A stretch of 64,000 nucleotides of DNA, from assembly GCA_963971425.1 (NCBI GenBank), contig OZ020514.1, positions 15,195,218 to 15,259,217 of the forward strand, read 5' to 3'. A model generated the notes under the pieces. That model did not search any database and was not told where the DNA came from. It worked only from the letters and a program-made list of their open reading frames with translations. Positions 1 through 10,739 of this stretch are shown here, in pieces. This DNA is from Bryoerythrophyllum caledonicum. Lineage: Eukaryota; Streptophyta; Bryopsida; Pottiales; Pottiaceae. Each line of letters opens with the position of its first letter. Position 1 is the first letter of the stretch. A program made the position numbers and the translations under genes.

Positions 1-654
1 GTTGCCAATGAACAAAATACCTCTATGGAGAGTGTGGCCACATTCTCAGTGGTCCCACAAAGATGTTGCATTGCGCATCAGCACCTCAGTAAAGAGTGCC
101 AAAATTGACATTGATTGAAGGAAGTGATGACTTTAGATTGCCACTAAATTTCTAATTTGATGCCATCGTTTTGATCACATTGCATCACTGCAATGTTTCA
201 AAGTTGTTGATTTCAAGCTCTTTTCTTCATCCTATTCAAACTCTACAACGGATCGAATATCCACTATGGAAAATATAAACACTACTCTCGTACTACTTAA
301 CATGTTCTTCTCCTCCAAGCAACCTTTAAAATTACTCTACATTAGTTCATATGGAAATCTGCTATAGCAGTCCAATATGTAGTCCCTCACTATGTCCATT
401 GAAGATATATTGCTTCTTGAGTTTTTCTTAAGAAAATTATTTAAATACCAATATTAATTCCACATACATGGTTGAAGTCCCTCAGTCGACAGAAATCACG
501 ATTAAAATTTCTACTTAATTCAAATTTAGAGTCTCCTTCTTTAAATCTCACTTACTCGTTGGATATTTATAAGTCTTGATGAATAACTAGTTGAAATTGT
601 ATTTGGAATCCAACTTTCCTCTCCTCTTTTTGTACAAAGAATTGTTTTCATCAA
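1..654. other. Intergenic, no gene seen
   Basis: AT-rich sequence with no reading frame, RNA gene or repeat array that I can support on either strand. Confidence 0.5.
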
Positions 655-965
655 AACACAATTCATCCACGGTAATAGGGTAGTAATACCTATTTCATCG
701 GTGAGTCCCTACTCTAATTTCACTTCTAGTGGCAATTTAGTACATCTTAATAGCACTTCAATCTCAGATCTACTCCAATTTTCACGGCTATAGGACCCTA
801 TCTTAAATGTTCACTTTTACTTTTCCTTTAGCTTTAACTTTAAATTTCCGTAAACTTTACCTTTTTTTCCTTGAACTCTCTACTTTTTGCGCTCTGCGCT
901 CGCAAACCAAGGCTCGCCGCTCTCCGCTCGCAACTCTACGCTCGCAAAATAGCTTTCCCCATGTG
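655..965 (+). repeat. Dispersed direct repeat, copy 1
   Basis: This block and 9,960-10,197 share the same order of landmarks: a TTCATCCACGG start, a second CACGG(C/A)-ATAGG motif about 100 bp later, an AT-rich stretch, then a run of short units (CGCTCGC here, CTGCTCA there) ending in CAAAATAGC(T/A)TTCCC. Both copies lie on the plus strand. The similarity is patchy, so the copies are old. They bracket the kinase fragment and the ParB-methyltransferase gene. They could be remnants of one mobile element's ends or simply two members of a dispersed family. Confidence 0.5.
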
Positions 966-1078
966 CGAGGTGCCTGGAGTGGTCCAACCGCCGCAACTTC
1001 TTGGTGATGAGCTTCTGCGCGAGCGCGTGACACCGCTCCTCAATCTCGTTCCTGTAGAGCCCAACTTCCCGAACCCCT

Positions 1079-1122
1079 GGAGGAAGTAGCGGTAGCACTG
1101 GAGGAAGTAGCGGTAGCACCCC
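1079..1122. repeat. Two-copy 20-bp tandem repeat
   Basis: The unit GGAGGAAGTAGCGGTAGCAC occurs twice in a row. No gene is apparent. Confidence 0.7.
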
Positions 1123-1345
1123 AGGGAGGGCTTGGGAGTGATGTCTGGTGGGGCACCGCCGGGCGCCCCCGGTGCGTCGCGCTCTAGATAGCTAGTATCT
1201 GCTCCGTGTAGGAGAGCCGTCTCTGGAGCCTCGATTCCGACGGGAAGGTGCGCCATTGCTGGAGCCTAGATTTTGTCAACGTGCACGAATCAATTTCTCT
1301 AACTGATTCGTTTGTGCGAGGACCTTCCCTGTGAAGAATTGACGG

Positions 1346-1446
1346 TACTCTGAGCTTGCGGTACTCTGAGCCTGCGGTACAATGACCCTGCGGTGCTCTG
1401 AGCCTGCGGTACGACTAACGGGCTCTAAGCCTGCGGTACTCTGAGT
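1346..1446. repeat. Degenerate tandem repeat, CCTGCGGTAC unit
   Basis: Five copies of a (G)CCTGCGGTAC core, mostly preceded by CTCTGA, spaced irregularly by 16 to 27 bp. This is non-coding by appearance. Confidence 0.7.
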
Positions 1447-1756
1447 AAACATCGGTCCCAACTATCTTGTCTTCCTCTCCCCGAAGTTTTATCTACCTCT
1501 TCCAACGTCCCGATTTCCTTTCAACTTAAAGACTACCTAGAACATTCTGGCCTGACATGAGCTCGACTTGGTCGAAAGGAGACCTTGTGCACAAGGCCTC
1601 CCATTGAACCGTCTCGGTTACTGTCTCAATCCTGTCTCGGTTATGACTCATGAGTCTCGGTTATTGTCTTGGTTACTATCTTGTTGTGGATGGAGAACAG
1701 TAGCCGCGAAGGAACCGCGAATGAACCGTGAATGAACTTAGTAGGCAGTGAACCTC

Positions 1757-1863
1757 TCGAACCTGGACCATTCAAGTATCAGAACCTCAACCATTCGAGT
1801 ATGAGAAATTTCATTTATGAATTCATTCGAGTATCAGAACCTGGACCATTTGAGTATTAGAAA
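1757..1863. repeat. Tandem repeat, ACCATTCGAGTATCAGAACC unit
   Basis: About four imperfect copies of a unit built from GAACCTGGACCATT and CGAGTATCAGA. Non-coding. Confidence 0.65.
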
Positions 1864-1989
1864 TGGAAGCTGATAATACAACGAACTTCACGAACCTGGA
1901 CATAAGTTGCAGCACGTAGGAGGACTCTCATGTGCATGAGGGCGACTGAACTCATGAAACTCATGAAACTCATGATACTTGTCGCCAAA

Positions 1990-2225
1990 TATTCTGGCCA
2001 ACATATGTGGAAGAAGTTTGGAAGGAGACCTCGTGTACGAGGCCTCCCAATGCACTATTCCGACTACCTCCTCAATTACTCCCTCTCTCTCTATGCCTCT
2101 TCAACCAAATGATGGATATCCTTATTGTGACCCTATCCATAGACCTCCTTCACAGTCACCGGCATTGAACTGGATGGAGACGGACTGGTTGAAACCGATG
2201 TATTCGGTGATGAGTTGCGGTAGGG
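1990..2225 (+). repeat. Duplicated module, copy 1 (kinase-gene flank)
   Basis: The order here is palindrome, a CTCGATTAC-like stretch, a pyrimidine-rich stretch, then CCTATCCATAGACCT and a TGGTTGA...ACTGATGT-like stretch. The same order recurs at 3,395-3,770, and the first half recurs again at 1,540-1,640 and 3,830-3,960. The block leads directly into the kinase fragment at 2,229, so it may be an exon and intron segment of a duplicated receptor-kinase gene. This reading is inference. Confidence 0.55.
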
Positions 2226-2228
2226 TGG

Positions 2229-2507
2229 GCGGACGTCTACATCTTCGGTATGGTCTTCTGCGAGATTCTCACCGGGAACTCCCTGTTCCATGATCTAACC
2301 GGACTCGACAACAAAGAACTGCACATGAAGATATTGCTTGAGGGGCTGCGACCTTCAGTTTTAGATGATTGTCCACCGCCGTTGAGAGCTCTCATTCAAC
2401 AATGTTGGCATGCAAATCCTTAGCTCCGACCAACGTTCGAGGAGGTTCATGGCCGTCTCCTAGCGTTTCGATCCGTGATACTAGAGACCAGAATCATCAA
2501 AACTTAG
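2229..2507 (+). pseudogene. Tyrosine-kinase-like (TKL) kinase domain, C-terminal fragment
   Basis: The frame from 2,229 encodes the C-lobe of a protein kinase. It opens with ADVYIFGMVFCEILTG, which matches the subdomain IX signature (canonical SDVYSFGMVLWEILTG). It continues through LRPSVLDDCPPPLRALI and QQCWHAN to the subdomain XI arginine in LRPTFEEVHGRLLAF. The family phosphorylates Ser/Thr or Tyr residues; the catalytic loop and ATP site are absent, so this fragment cannot be an active enzyme. A TAG at 2,421 interrupts NP-x-LRP, where related kinases often have a polar residue; a single CAG-to-TAG change would explain it. No upstream kinase exons were recognised within 2 kb. Palindrome-bearing repeats surround it. 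Confidence 0.85.
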
Positions 2508-2953
2508 GAGGTTCAAGGAGCTGAATACTCAGCATGTGTAATCACAAGGTACTATTTCTTCCTATCCTCATTCATTTACTGTTGCAATCTGAATGTTGAG
2601 CTTAGTCATAGTTGATTATATAATAGAATAGAATTTTGTGTACGTGTGCAGAGCACTGATGTAATTTGTGAGAATTTTGAAGTTTTTTCACTCCCTCTGT
2701 GTGAACAGTAGCTTCAAATCGACAACAAACTGCATCAGCTTTTTAGCTTCGGAATGGGGCCACTCATCAAAATGTTGGAGTATCTCCTTCCAATCCACAT
2801 GATCCACACAAAGGTGGACTCACAAGTGAGCAAATCATTTATCTTGTGACTTCAGTAATTTTGTGTTGAATCCACTCAATGCTTTCATGTGTGCGACTTT
2901 ATGGATGCACTATCTTCATGTGTAGTGGACGCACTATCATCATGTGCAGTTGA

Positions 2954-2996
2954 TTCATCATCCGCTTTGAAGACCTGTGAAGAAGCGGATGATGAA
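2954..2996. repeat. 14-bp-stem inverted repeat (hairpin)
   Basis: TTCATCATCCGCTT at 2,954-2,967 is the exact reverse complement of AAGCGGATGATGAA at 2,983-2,996, with a 15-nt loop. The flanks repeat the phrase CACTATCTTCATGTG. Nothing marks it as a terminator. Confidence 0.75.
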
Positions 2997-3060
2997 GATG
3001 CACTATCTTCATGTGCAGAATCATGAAGCGGATGACAAAGATGCATCCACTGATTGAATA

Positions 3061-3136
3061 TTCTGGGCTAAATCATGAGCTGAATCATGAGCTATCATGA
3101 GTTGAATCATGACCTGAATCATGAGCTGAATCAGGT
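3061..3136. repeat. Short tandem repeat, TGAATCATGAGC unit
   Basis: Five to six imperfect copies of TGAATCATGAGC or TGAATCATGACC. Confidence 0.75.
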
Positions 3137-3394
3137 CGGACAGAATTATGAACAAGGCAACAAATGAAGGGCAAAGTTATAGGGACAAGTAGCAGCGCCG
3201 TCGCGGTCACCGAGTTGAAGGGGCTCATGATGAGGCGTAACGATATTATCACCATGATGAGCAGGTCATGCACACCGCCCACAACTAGCGTCGCGTGCGA
3301 AAGTTCACTGCTGGGCTTGCTCGCAGCTCCGCGGATGCATGCACTGATGACTTCATTACTGGATGAGACCTTTCAGTGTTTGCAGAGCGAGCAT

Positions 3395-3770
3395 GTCACA
3401 TTTGCATAGCTGCAGCACGTACTTGTGGTTGGAAGGAGACCTCGTGCACGAGGCCTCCTACTGCACTGTCTCGATTACTGCACTGTCTCGATTACTGTAA
3501 AGCAATTTCAGACTTCCTCTCCTCCTGTCCCGACTACCCTGCTCTCCTCTTGTCCCAACTCCCAACTACGACCCCCTTCTCCCAACTACCATCCTCTCAT
3601 GTCTCAACTACCTCTCATTTTTACTCCCACTCTCTCTATGCCTCTCCTTCTTCATGATTACAATCCTTACTGAGACCTTATCCATAGACCTAGGACTGCA
3701 TTGTCATCGGCATTAATCTGGAAAGACACGAACTGGTTGAGACTGATGTTCTCAATGATGAGCTGCGGCA
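3395..3770 (+). repeat. Duplicated module, copy 2
   Basis: This repeats the palindrome, pyrimidine-rich stretch and CCTTATCCATAGACCT order of 1,990-2,225, but stops before the kinase C-lobe, which is missing here. It indicates a segmental tandem duplication of a kinase-gene region. Confidence 0.55.
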
Positions 3771-5005
3771 GGGTCCCCATATTGGTGGATGAGTCTCAAT
3801 CCTGATCCCCTATAGTTGTTCCTTCTATCCTGACATGACTCGAAGAAGTTCGGTAGGAGACCTCGTGCACGAGGCCTCCTACTGCAGTGTCCCGATTGCT
3901 GCATTCACATTTCGAAACTCCTCTCCTCTTGTCCTAACTACCTATCTCGACTACCTATCTCGACCACGCTGATTACGATTTACTGGTGTATTACCACAAA
4001 GGTTGTTCCTCGGCAGAGGCCCCTGCCTAAACTCTTGGTGATAGTTGTTGGTGCATGAGTCTCAATGCTGATCCTCTGCAGTTGTTCGGGTTCGCCCGGC
4101 GAGGACCGTAAATGGGAATTAATTTTCACTTAGGAATATTGAGTTGGACAGCTCGAGGCAATATTTTTGGCTTTCCATATATCCCGAACGCTCTTATATT
4201 TACTAAGAGGAGGTCAATATTGATGATGGGCTGAAGCCTCGTGGGCGAGGGCTTATTTATTGCATTAAATGTTCTTTGCTTAGCAGAATGGTCAAGTACT
4301 AAATTATGGCAAGACAAACGCGGTTCATTAAATCATTGTGGTCTTTGGCACCAGGAAGCAACTCAAAGTCCGAAAATTCAGTGGTAGAGAGTTCAAGAGT
4401 TGCCAAATATTAAAGTCAATTCTCTGATATGTTTGCTAATTATTGTCGGCACGGCAGGATGATTTTGGCGAAGGGGGCAAAGGGGGCGAAGATCTTCGGG
4501 ACAACATGTTGGAAAGTTTACCAATGGCGACTACTACACCAAGTAATGAGGTGAATTCGAAGCTCTGAAATTCTAGAATGATTGGTATTATCATGCTCAA
4601 ATCTGTCAGAGCTAAATATTCATGTAGAAATTTTGAGTTTTATCCTTTTTAGTAGTATTAGGCAGTTGTAGCAGTCCAATCACAAGTGACCTCGCATACG
4701 AGGCTTCTCAAATTCTTTCATTGTAGCTTGATAAGAGTGGCACTACTAAGTTAATTCACTACCATCATGTAATTTTGCAATGTTGTATACCTGGTTGTTC
4801 TAGCATTGAAGAGGCCTCGTACACGAGGCCTCTCTTAAAGATGACAAAGTTGATATTATATATAGTTCATGTAGATGGTGATATTATACATAGTTCATGT
4901 ATTTTGACTCTGGATATAAGTTCATGTGGATGGTGGAATTTTGAATGGATAATATAACTTTCAGGAATATTTTTTCTAAATATTGTATTAACTGTTTGAT
5001 ATTAG
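3771..5005. other. Stretch without a recognised gene
   Basis: It contains four palindrome-family copies and AT-rich sequence. First exons of the following gene may lie here, since its open frame continues upstream of 5,006, but I could not identify one. Confidence 0.4.
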
Positions 5006-8000
5006 GGAGAACAAGATGACACTCACGATGTCGATGATCATAATGACAGTCCCCGTATTCAGGTTAGCCACTCCCTCTATTTCTTCCTAGCAATACCTGG
5101 GATTTATCATTCTTTGTGATATTTCTGCTAAGTTATCCATATTGCCTTTTGTAGAACGATCCCACGAGCGATTCTGAGGATTCGTCACCAAATTGTCCGG
5201 ATGGATTGGTCAGTTCCTTCGAGGGCGAAAGAGCAAGACGACTTCATCAGAAGTCTAATTTCGTGACCGTTTTGGAGAGCATGCGCGTTACGAAGGGTCC
5301 TTTTTATGTGCCACTTTGCAGGATGATTGCCCTTCCTGGAGTTAGGCTGATTCAAGAGATTGACGTGTGTGCGTTGCAGAAAAGATTTGAAGGCGGCTAT
5401 ATTGATGGAGATCGTGCATTCTACATATCCATCTATGATGACAAAGAAATGACACGTGATGTTTCCCCTCTTATAAAGTCAACGTAGGACTCACATTGGA
5501 TTGCAGTAAATGATAAGTTTGAGGAGATGTTGAGCTCTACTCCAAAGTTAGCTGCATTTAGTGGCAAAATGTATTTTGTTTGGGACGGAAATCATAGGTA
5601 CAATGCGTGGTGGCGTTTCATTTCAGAACAGCATGGCAATGACCCAAATTGGCACTATGATGTCCAGTGTATCGTATTGAATCCGACAGGGCGGATATCC
5701 ATGTTACTGAACTGCATGCACGATGTCAACTGGTACATACTTTAGCACTTATTCTTTCTCTTATGAAATCATTCACATCTTTTTTGTTAGTTAGAGCTAA
5801 CTAGAAATTATTTTCTACGTGTGTCCATTCAGGTCAACACAGAACGATTTTGTAAAGACAAGCCTTCCCGCAAAACTCCAGCGTATACGATTTTATGGTG
5901 GGCTGAAGTTAGAAGATTTCAAGGATCTCTTGACAGCTGAGGAATTCAAGATGTGCATGAAAGTTCGGCAATCCCGTGCAGCATGGTTTCCATTAACAGT
6001 TGATGTTTTTATATCGTTCTTATATCGGGTAGGGTTTAACACGCGCTTAATATTTGTAATTTATGACTTTGTAACCACGTTTGAGTTTGTTTCATATACC
6101 AATATTTTGAAACATGATTGCAGCAAGATATTTCTTGAGCTTTTGATGAAGCGGCCATTGAATACGAAAAGAGGACATCAGTGGAGGAGAGAAGTGCTGA
6201 AGGAGTGTAGAAGGTCATGAGCGATGCTGCAGCCAACACCGTGAAGGCAATTAAGGGCAAGGACTTTCAAAAGTACCTTGCAGTCGCCAATCCCAAGAAC
6301 GGCGAGGACTTCTTTGATGAGGTAAACAATAATGATAAACTTTGATGAGGTAAACAATAAACTCTTTGAAAAATAAATCATGATTAGACTTTATTAGAAT
6401 CTATTTTGTTGATACATAGTGATTTTATTTTAACTTCATTACTCTTGGCAGATCAATTTTTATTTCAATCACTTTAAAAAGACTGAAATGACCATTGAAA
6501 AGTTACAATAGGTGGCAACGGCAGCGGTGGAGCCTCAATTCATAGCAAGGTGGCTGCATTTCTGGAACTCTCCAGCAATGGTGAGATCGGCATTCCGCTT
6601 TCCAGCTTCGCAAATCAAAGATGGCGCTCTTGATTCCTTTCTCAATCGTGCAACTTTTTGGGCCTAGGTGTTGAAATTAATTATCAGTTTCTAATGTCTT
6701 ATGTGACAGTTCTTGCATTTTGTTCATTGCGTATGAGTCCTGACTTTTCAAATTCATGATATCAGCTGGAGAACAAATTTATTGCCCATTTCGACGAAAT
6801 TTGTGCAACGGGCACTATTTTAGTGAACTGGGATGCTTTCCTTAGTATTGAAAAGCCCTCCGAATACGTGGAAAAATGGCGCATGGTTTTATGGGAGAAG
6901 GCGTATATGGTCATTGTGCATCTAGGGTTAAAACCACCATTTCAGAAGAATACAAAGTTTGATGTGTTGCCAAGAGTTGACCTCGCCATCAAGCAACTTC
7001 TATATAGGTATGTCTCTTGTGACTATCCTAGTTCATTGTAGTTTTAATATCTTATTATTCTAAGTCGCTCATTCAAGTCAGATTTCTTCTCTTCAGGTAC
7101 ATTGTGAGAGAGCTGATACCTCAAAACGCTTTCCAGCAACCTCTGTGCCCTTCATTTCTGTCAACGTGGATTCAACCTTCATCAGACTTGTGCATCTTTA
7201 CCGAGCTTCAGAAGAAGAGGTATTCCACTCAAGTATTACACGGTGGTGGATGGTATTTGGAATGCTCTGCCAACTTTGTTCCAGATGCAGAGAAAGACCT
7301 CTTTAAAGGTCTTGTAGATTTTTCAGAACTTCCCACGTCAACAGCATTGGAAGAACCAGAGGTTGAAATTGTGGAGCAGTCGTCATCCCCACCAGTTCTA
7401 GTCCAAGAGGAGAAGTCGGGAAAGAAGAAGCGACTTTCGAAGGTTGAGAAGGAAAAGCTTATCAAAGGCGCAGAGGTTGCGAAGAAGGCTGAGATAGATG
7501 CAGCAGTTGGAGCCGCCCTTGCGGAGAGAGGTACACAGAATCTTTCTTTCATGCCAGATACAACAGATATGCCTAGAAATGAGGTCCAGGCATGGAACTC
7601 TCCTCCTATAATGGCGTCCTCTCAAGCCACAGGATCAAGCCATGTTGAAGTTATAAGGATGGAAGTGCAACAGCGCAAATAGCGCCAATTTCTATATTCT
7701 GAGTCATCCGTTGCTCCAGTGCCAGCTGTCTCATCAAAGTGTTTCATCAAAAACATATCAGTGTTTTCTACCATGCAATCTCTTTCAGAGATTGGAGGTC
7801 CACCACAGCTTTGGGAGGAGCTGCATCAGTTTATTTCAAAGGTAAGACTATGTTATCCTTCTTGATTTTAATTTCTGCAGAATCACATTTACACAGTTGT
7901 TTTACAATTATTGGTTTTTTTGCTTGTAGGTTGGTGGAGGTAGATCACGATCAGTTTCAAACGAAAATTGCAAACACAACGGATTGGATCTTATAGTGGC

Positions 8001-9205
8001 TGACATTCCTGAGAATTTGCCAGTTCCTGGGATTTCTCAATCCATTGATGTTATCCCTTCATGGAATTTGAGGCTGGAGAGTTATATTGATATGATTTTT
8101 GAGTTCGCTGACAACTATGTTCATGACAACGCTGCGTTGCTTCTACTTCATCCAAATGATAGGGAATTACAGCTTGAGATTGATGATTGTGCTTCTACAT
8201 ACGACTTCAAAGTCCTCATCAACTGGTGGGCTTTGAATGAGCTTCCACTAGCTTTGCCTCGAGATCCTTCTGCAACAGTAAGCTCTATACATATTGTCTT
8301 CATAGTTCTGAGCTATAGTCTTAAACATCCCCTATGTCTATCTAATCCATAATATCCTGTATTGTTATTTCTCAGGGGACGCGTTTCTGTGTTCAGCTAT
8401 TTGTTCATGACGCTCCCGTCGTCTCGTCATTCTCAGTTTCCTCTCCACTTCGAGAGTTTGACATCTTGTTCAATCCGGTGAACGTTGCATCATAGTTCAT
8501 GCATGGCAACTCACCATGGCGGGGGGGTCGGGAGAAAGCGTTTGATCTCATGAAGACAGTTCTTGAATCCCTCACAGAAGTTGGGGATATTGTTTTAGAT
8601 TGGAATGCCTCTACGGGTAAGCATTTATTTAATATTATTGTATACTTAACTTTTTCATATAATTCACAAAAATCTTATCATTTCTAACGCTATGTATTTT
8701 TTAGGATCAACTATTTGGGTGTGTCAATCATTGGGCCGTCACATATTGGCTTTTGAAGAAGACTCGGAGATTTTCCAAGCCTTGCTCGCACCGCTAATTC
8801 CAAAGGCAAACGCAAAATTAGTAATGGAGAATAGGAAGAATGTGCGACGTACTCAAGGAGAACCACTACAGAAGAAGCAAAAAAGTAGTCGTATTCCTTC
8901 TTGTAAGTAAGTTCAACACATTCTTTTGTTTTCATCGTTGTTAACAAAATATGTGTACGGTTTTATTTGAACCTTAAACCTCATTGTTTCTCTGTTTCTT
9001 TTGCAGAGCCATGCCGCTACCTTTATCTCCAGATTCTTCTTTTTCTCTCCCTATTTGGGCTCAAAGAACTGCAAAGATGCAATCAACTATGAAATCTCCT
9101 CCCCCAACACGTCAACGGCGGAGGTATCACAAAGATGTTATCCGTTATATGGATTCAGAGGCAGAGGTTGGTAATGGATGCGAGGATAGTTCAGATGATA
9201 CATAA
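5006..9205 (+). pseudogene. ParB-like / degenerate DNA methyltransferase fusion gene, 11 exons seen
   Basis: Exons by GT-AG and phase: 5,006-5,062; 5,155-5,732; 5,833-6,028; 6,124-6,321; 6,452-6,667; 6,766-7,007; 7,097-7,841; 7,930-8,277; 8,376-8,616; 8,705-8,902; about 9,009-9,205 (TAA). The N-terminal part has a ParB-like core with WDGNHRYNAW at 5,581-5,610, like the NGxHR motif of ParB/sulfiredoxin folds. A Lys/Glu-rich linker follows near 7.4 kb. The C-terminal part resembles beta-class N4/N6 DNA methyltransferases: DLIVADIPENL (7,987 on) sits where DPPY belongs, and VLDWNAS-TGST plus LGRHILAFEED match the VLDPFAGSGTT and LGRxxIGxExD motifs. The catalytic DPPY and several SAM-loop residues are replaced, so activity is unlikely. 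In-frame nonsense codons lie at 5,485, 6,136, 6,208, 6,509, 6,665, 7,680 and 8,493: six TAG and one TGA. Exon phases all agree and no frameshift is visible. Start exon not found. Confidence 0.75.
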
Positions 9206-9959
9206 TAGTTGTTTGGTGTATTAATTTTCATTTCTGATTCAGTAAGATCTTATTCAAAAGTCCAAATAGGGTCTACCGAAGTTGGATATTGATCTTGTAT
9301 TGGTTTTAATTGTTCCAGAACAATTTTATATTGAAACGTGCCCTTTAGTTTGTTTCCATCTTATTTGGTATTTGGATACAAAAAAATTCTAAACCTGAAT
9401 CTAAACTTTTAACTTACTTGAATTTGTAACTGCGTACGAATTTGTGAAATAGATATGTATTCTACTCTTCTAGCTAAGTATGCAATTCAAGGCTACACAT
9501 AATTCGCAATGGCAGATTTTAAAAATTGAAGTATTGGTTGTTATTCTACTTTGACATTGAGTAATGAATTAGAATTTAGTACCACATAGAATGCAAGAGT
9601 GAATGGCAGAATGTACAATGTATGACGCACGGAATATTGCTAGGACCCTAAATCGTACATATTAAAATACATTCTAAGAAAACAAATGAGTTAATTTATG
9701 ATGAGCAAATAGATACATGACTTCTTGAATAAAAAATATCAAAACTAAAAATGGACAGATAAACCAAGAAAAGGTAGTTCTTGAAGACTAGTGTAATAAC
9801 TGAACAACACAGATACAATCTTGATTTTGTAAACTTTAAACCCTAAACCCTAAATTCTAAGTTTCTAAATCAACGTTCAAATACAGTATAGTCTCGACTC
9901 TCTAGTACATGCTAACACATCAAACTGTGGTTTTTCCTAATAATAAGAATGCAAGGCCT
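9206..9959. other. Intergenic, AT-rich; short telomere-like motif
   Basis: No gene is seen. Two to three units of CCCTAAA occur at about 9,838-9,856 (TAAACCCTAAACCC), typical of plant telo-boxes or tiny interstitial telomere tracts. Confidence 0.6.
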
Positions 9960-10197
9960 TTCATCCACGGCCATAGGGCATTTCATGAAATTATAATGAT
10001 TCACCCTTATGTTTTAGACCAATGTTTCAATTATAGTGTATAATAATCCACGGCCATAGATCCTCTCCCAAGCTAAAAACTATTTCTTAACCACGTAAAT
10101 TTAACCCTAAACTCACTTTTTTCTGCTCAAACCCATTTTGTTTCTGCTCACTGCTCATTGCTCACAGCTCACTGCTCACAAAATAGCATTCCCTAGA
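9960..10197 (+). repeat. Dispersed direct repeat, copy 2
   Basis: Partner of 655-965: it opens with TTCATCCACGGCCATAGGG, has a second CCACGGCCATAG about 90 bp later, and ends with CTGCTCA units and CAAAATAGCATTCCC. Confidence 0.5.
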
Positions 10198-10700
10198 CAA
10201 CAATATCACAGGGGTCTAATGTGGAAGGTATGAGAACACTACCGTTGGATGCGCTATGGTCCTCTTAAAGCTGGTGGAAGCAACAACATTGCATTTTGGA
10301 AAGGGGAGCTTGGAGGAAACTGCCACCTTAGAGGTTGCCATGATCGCTTTCATAAATCGCATGAACGACATCATTGCAGATTGGATAGAAGATCCTGACT
10401 GTGTGATGGTTGGCGTGTTTGTAATAGAATCCGTTGTGGAAAAGTACGTGCAAAAGGATTGAAGTAGCAATGATGGCGCTCTCCAATGATGAAGAAGAGC
10501 TATCTTCGGTTTGAGATAGAAAGCACCGCGGGGAGAAAGGAGACGAGTTCTCGTCCAAAATGCGACGGCAAATGCAATGTATATGTCGAAACCTAGTTTT
10601 TAAGGTATTGTTGTCTTTGTATAAGAAAAGGGCAAGTGGATGGTGATTTTTTGGAAATTAGGAAAATCTCCATTGTAAATAAATAGTTTTACTAAAAACT
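10198..10700. other. Stretch without a recognised gene
   Basis: A 68-codon plus-strand frame (10,256-10,462) and overlapping minus-strand frames exist but match nothing I know. I do not call a gene. Confidence 0.4.
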
Positions 10701-10739
10701 ATCATAAGTCCGCGTTGCTTAGTTTTACTAAAAATCCTA

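Larger units (their letters stand above)
1578..4832. repeat. Palindrome family CCTCG-N4-CGAGG, seven copies
   Basis: Fourteen-bp cores lie at 1,583-1,596 (CCTTGTGCACAAGG), 2,029-2,042 (CCTCGTGTACGAGG), 3,440-3,453 and 3,861-3,874 (both CCTCGTGCACGAGG, perfect palindromes), 4,237-4,250 (CCTCGTGGGCGAGG), 4,690-4,703 (CCTCGCATACGAGG) and 4,815-4,828 (CCTCGTACACGAGG). The first four sit in a longer GGAGA...GGCCTCC frame of 24 bp followed by a CTCGATTAC-like stretch. The 1,583 copy differs from the consensus at both matching arm positions, so pairing is kept. I saw no copy beyond 4.9 kb. Confidence 0.85.

Noticed and set aside
880-1461. Minus- and plus-strand frames across the short tandem repeats
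   Set aside because: The composition follows the repeats, and no known domain or splice context supports them.
5006-9205. Reassignment of TAG to glutamine, which would explain the TAG codons at Gln-like positions
   Set aside because: The same gene also has an in-frame TGA, the ParB/HAD gene appears to use TAG as its normal stop at 52,298-52,296, and streptophyte nuclear genes are not known to reassign TAG. Deamination of CAG is simpler. A search for a tRNA-Gln with a CUA anticodon would settle it.
5006-9205. Bacterial or phage contamination, given the ParB-methyltransferase architecture
   Set aside because: Ten GT-AG introns with consistent phase join the exons, and the surroundings are plant-type repeats.
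10256-10462. Small 68-codon plus-strand gene
   Set aside because: No recognisable family or upstream signals, and competing frames exist on the other strand.
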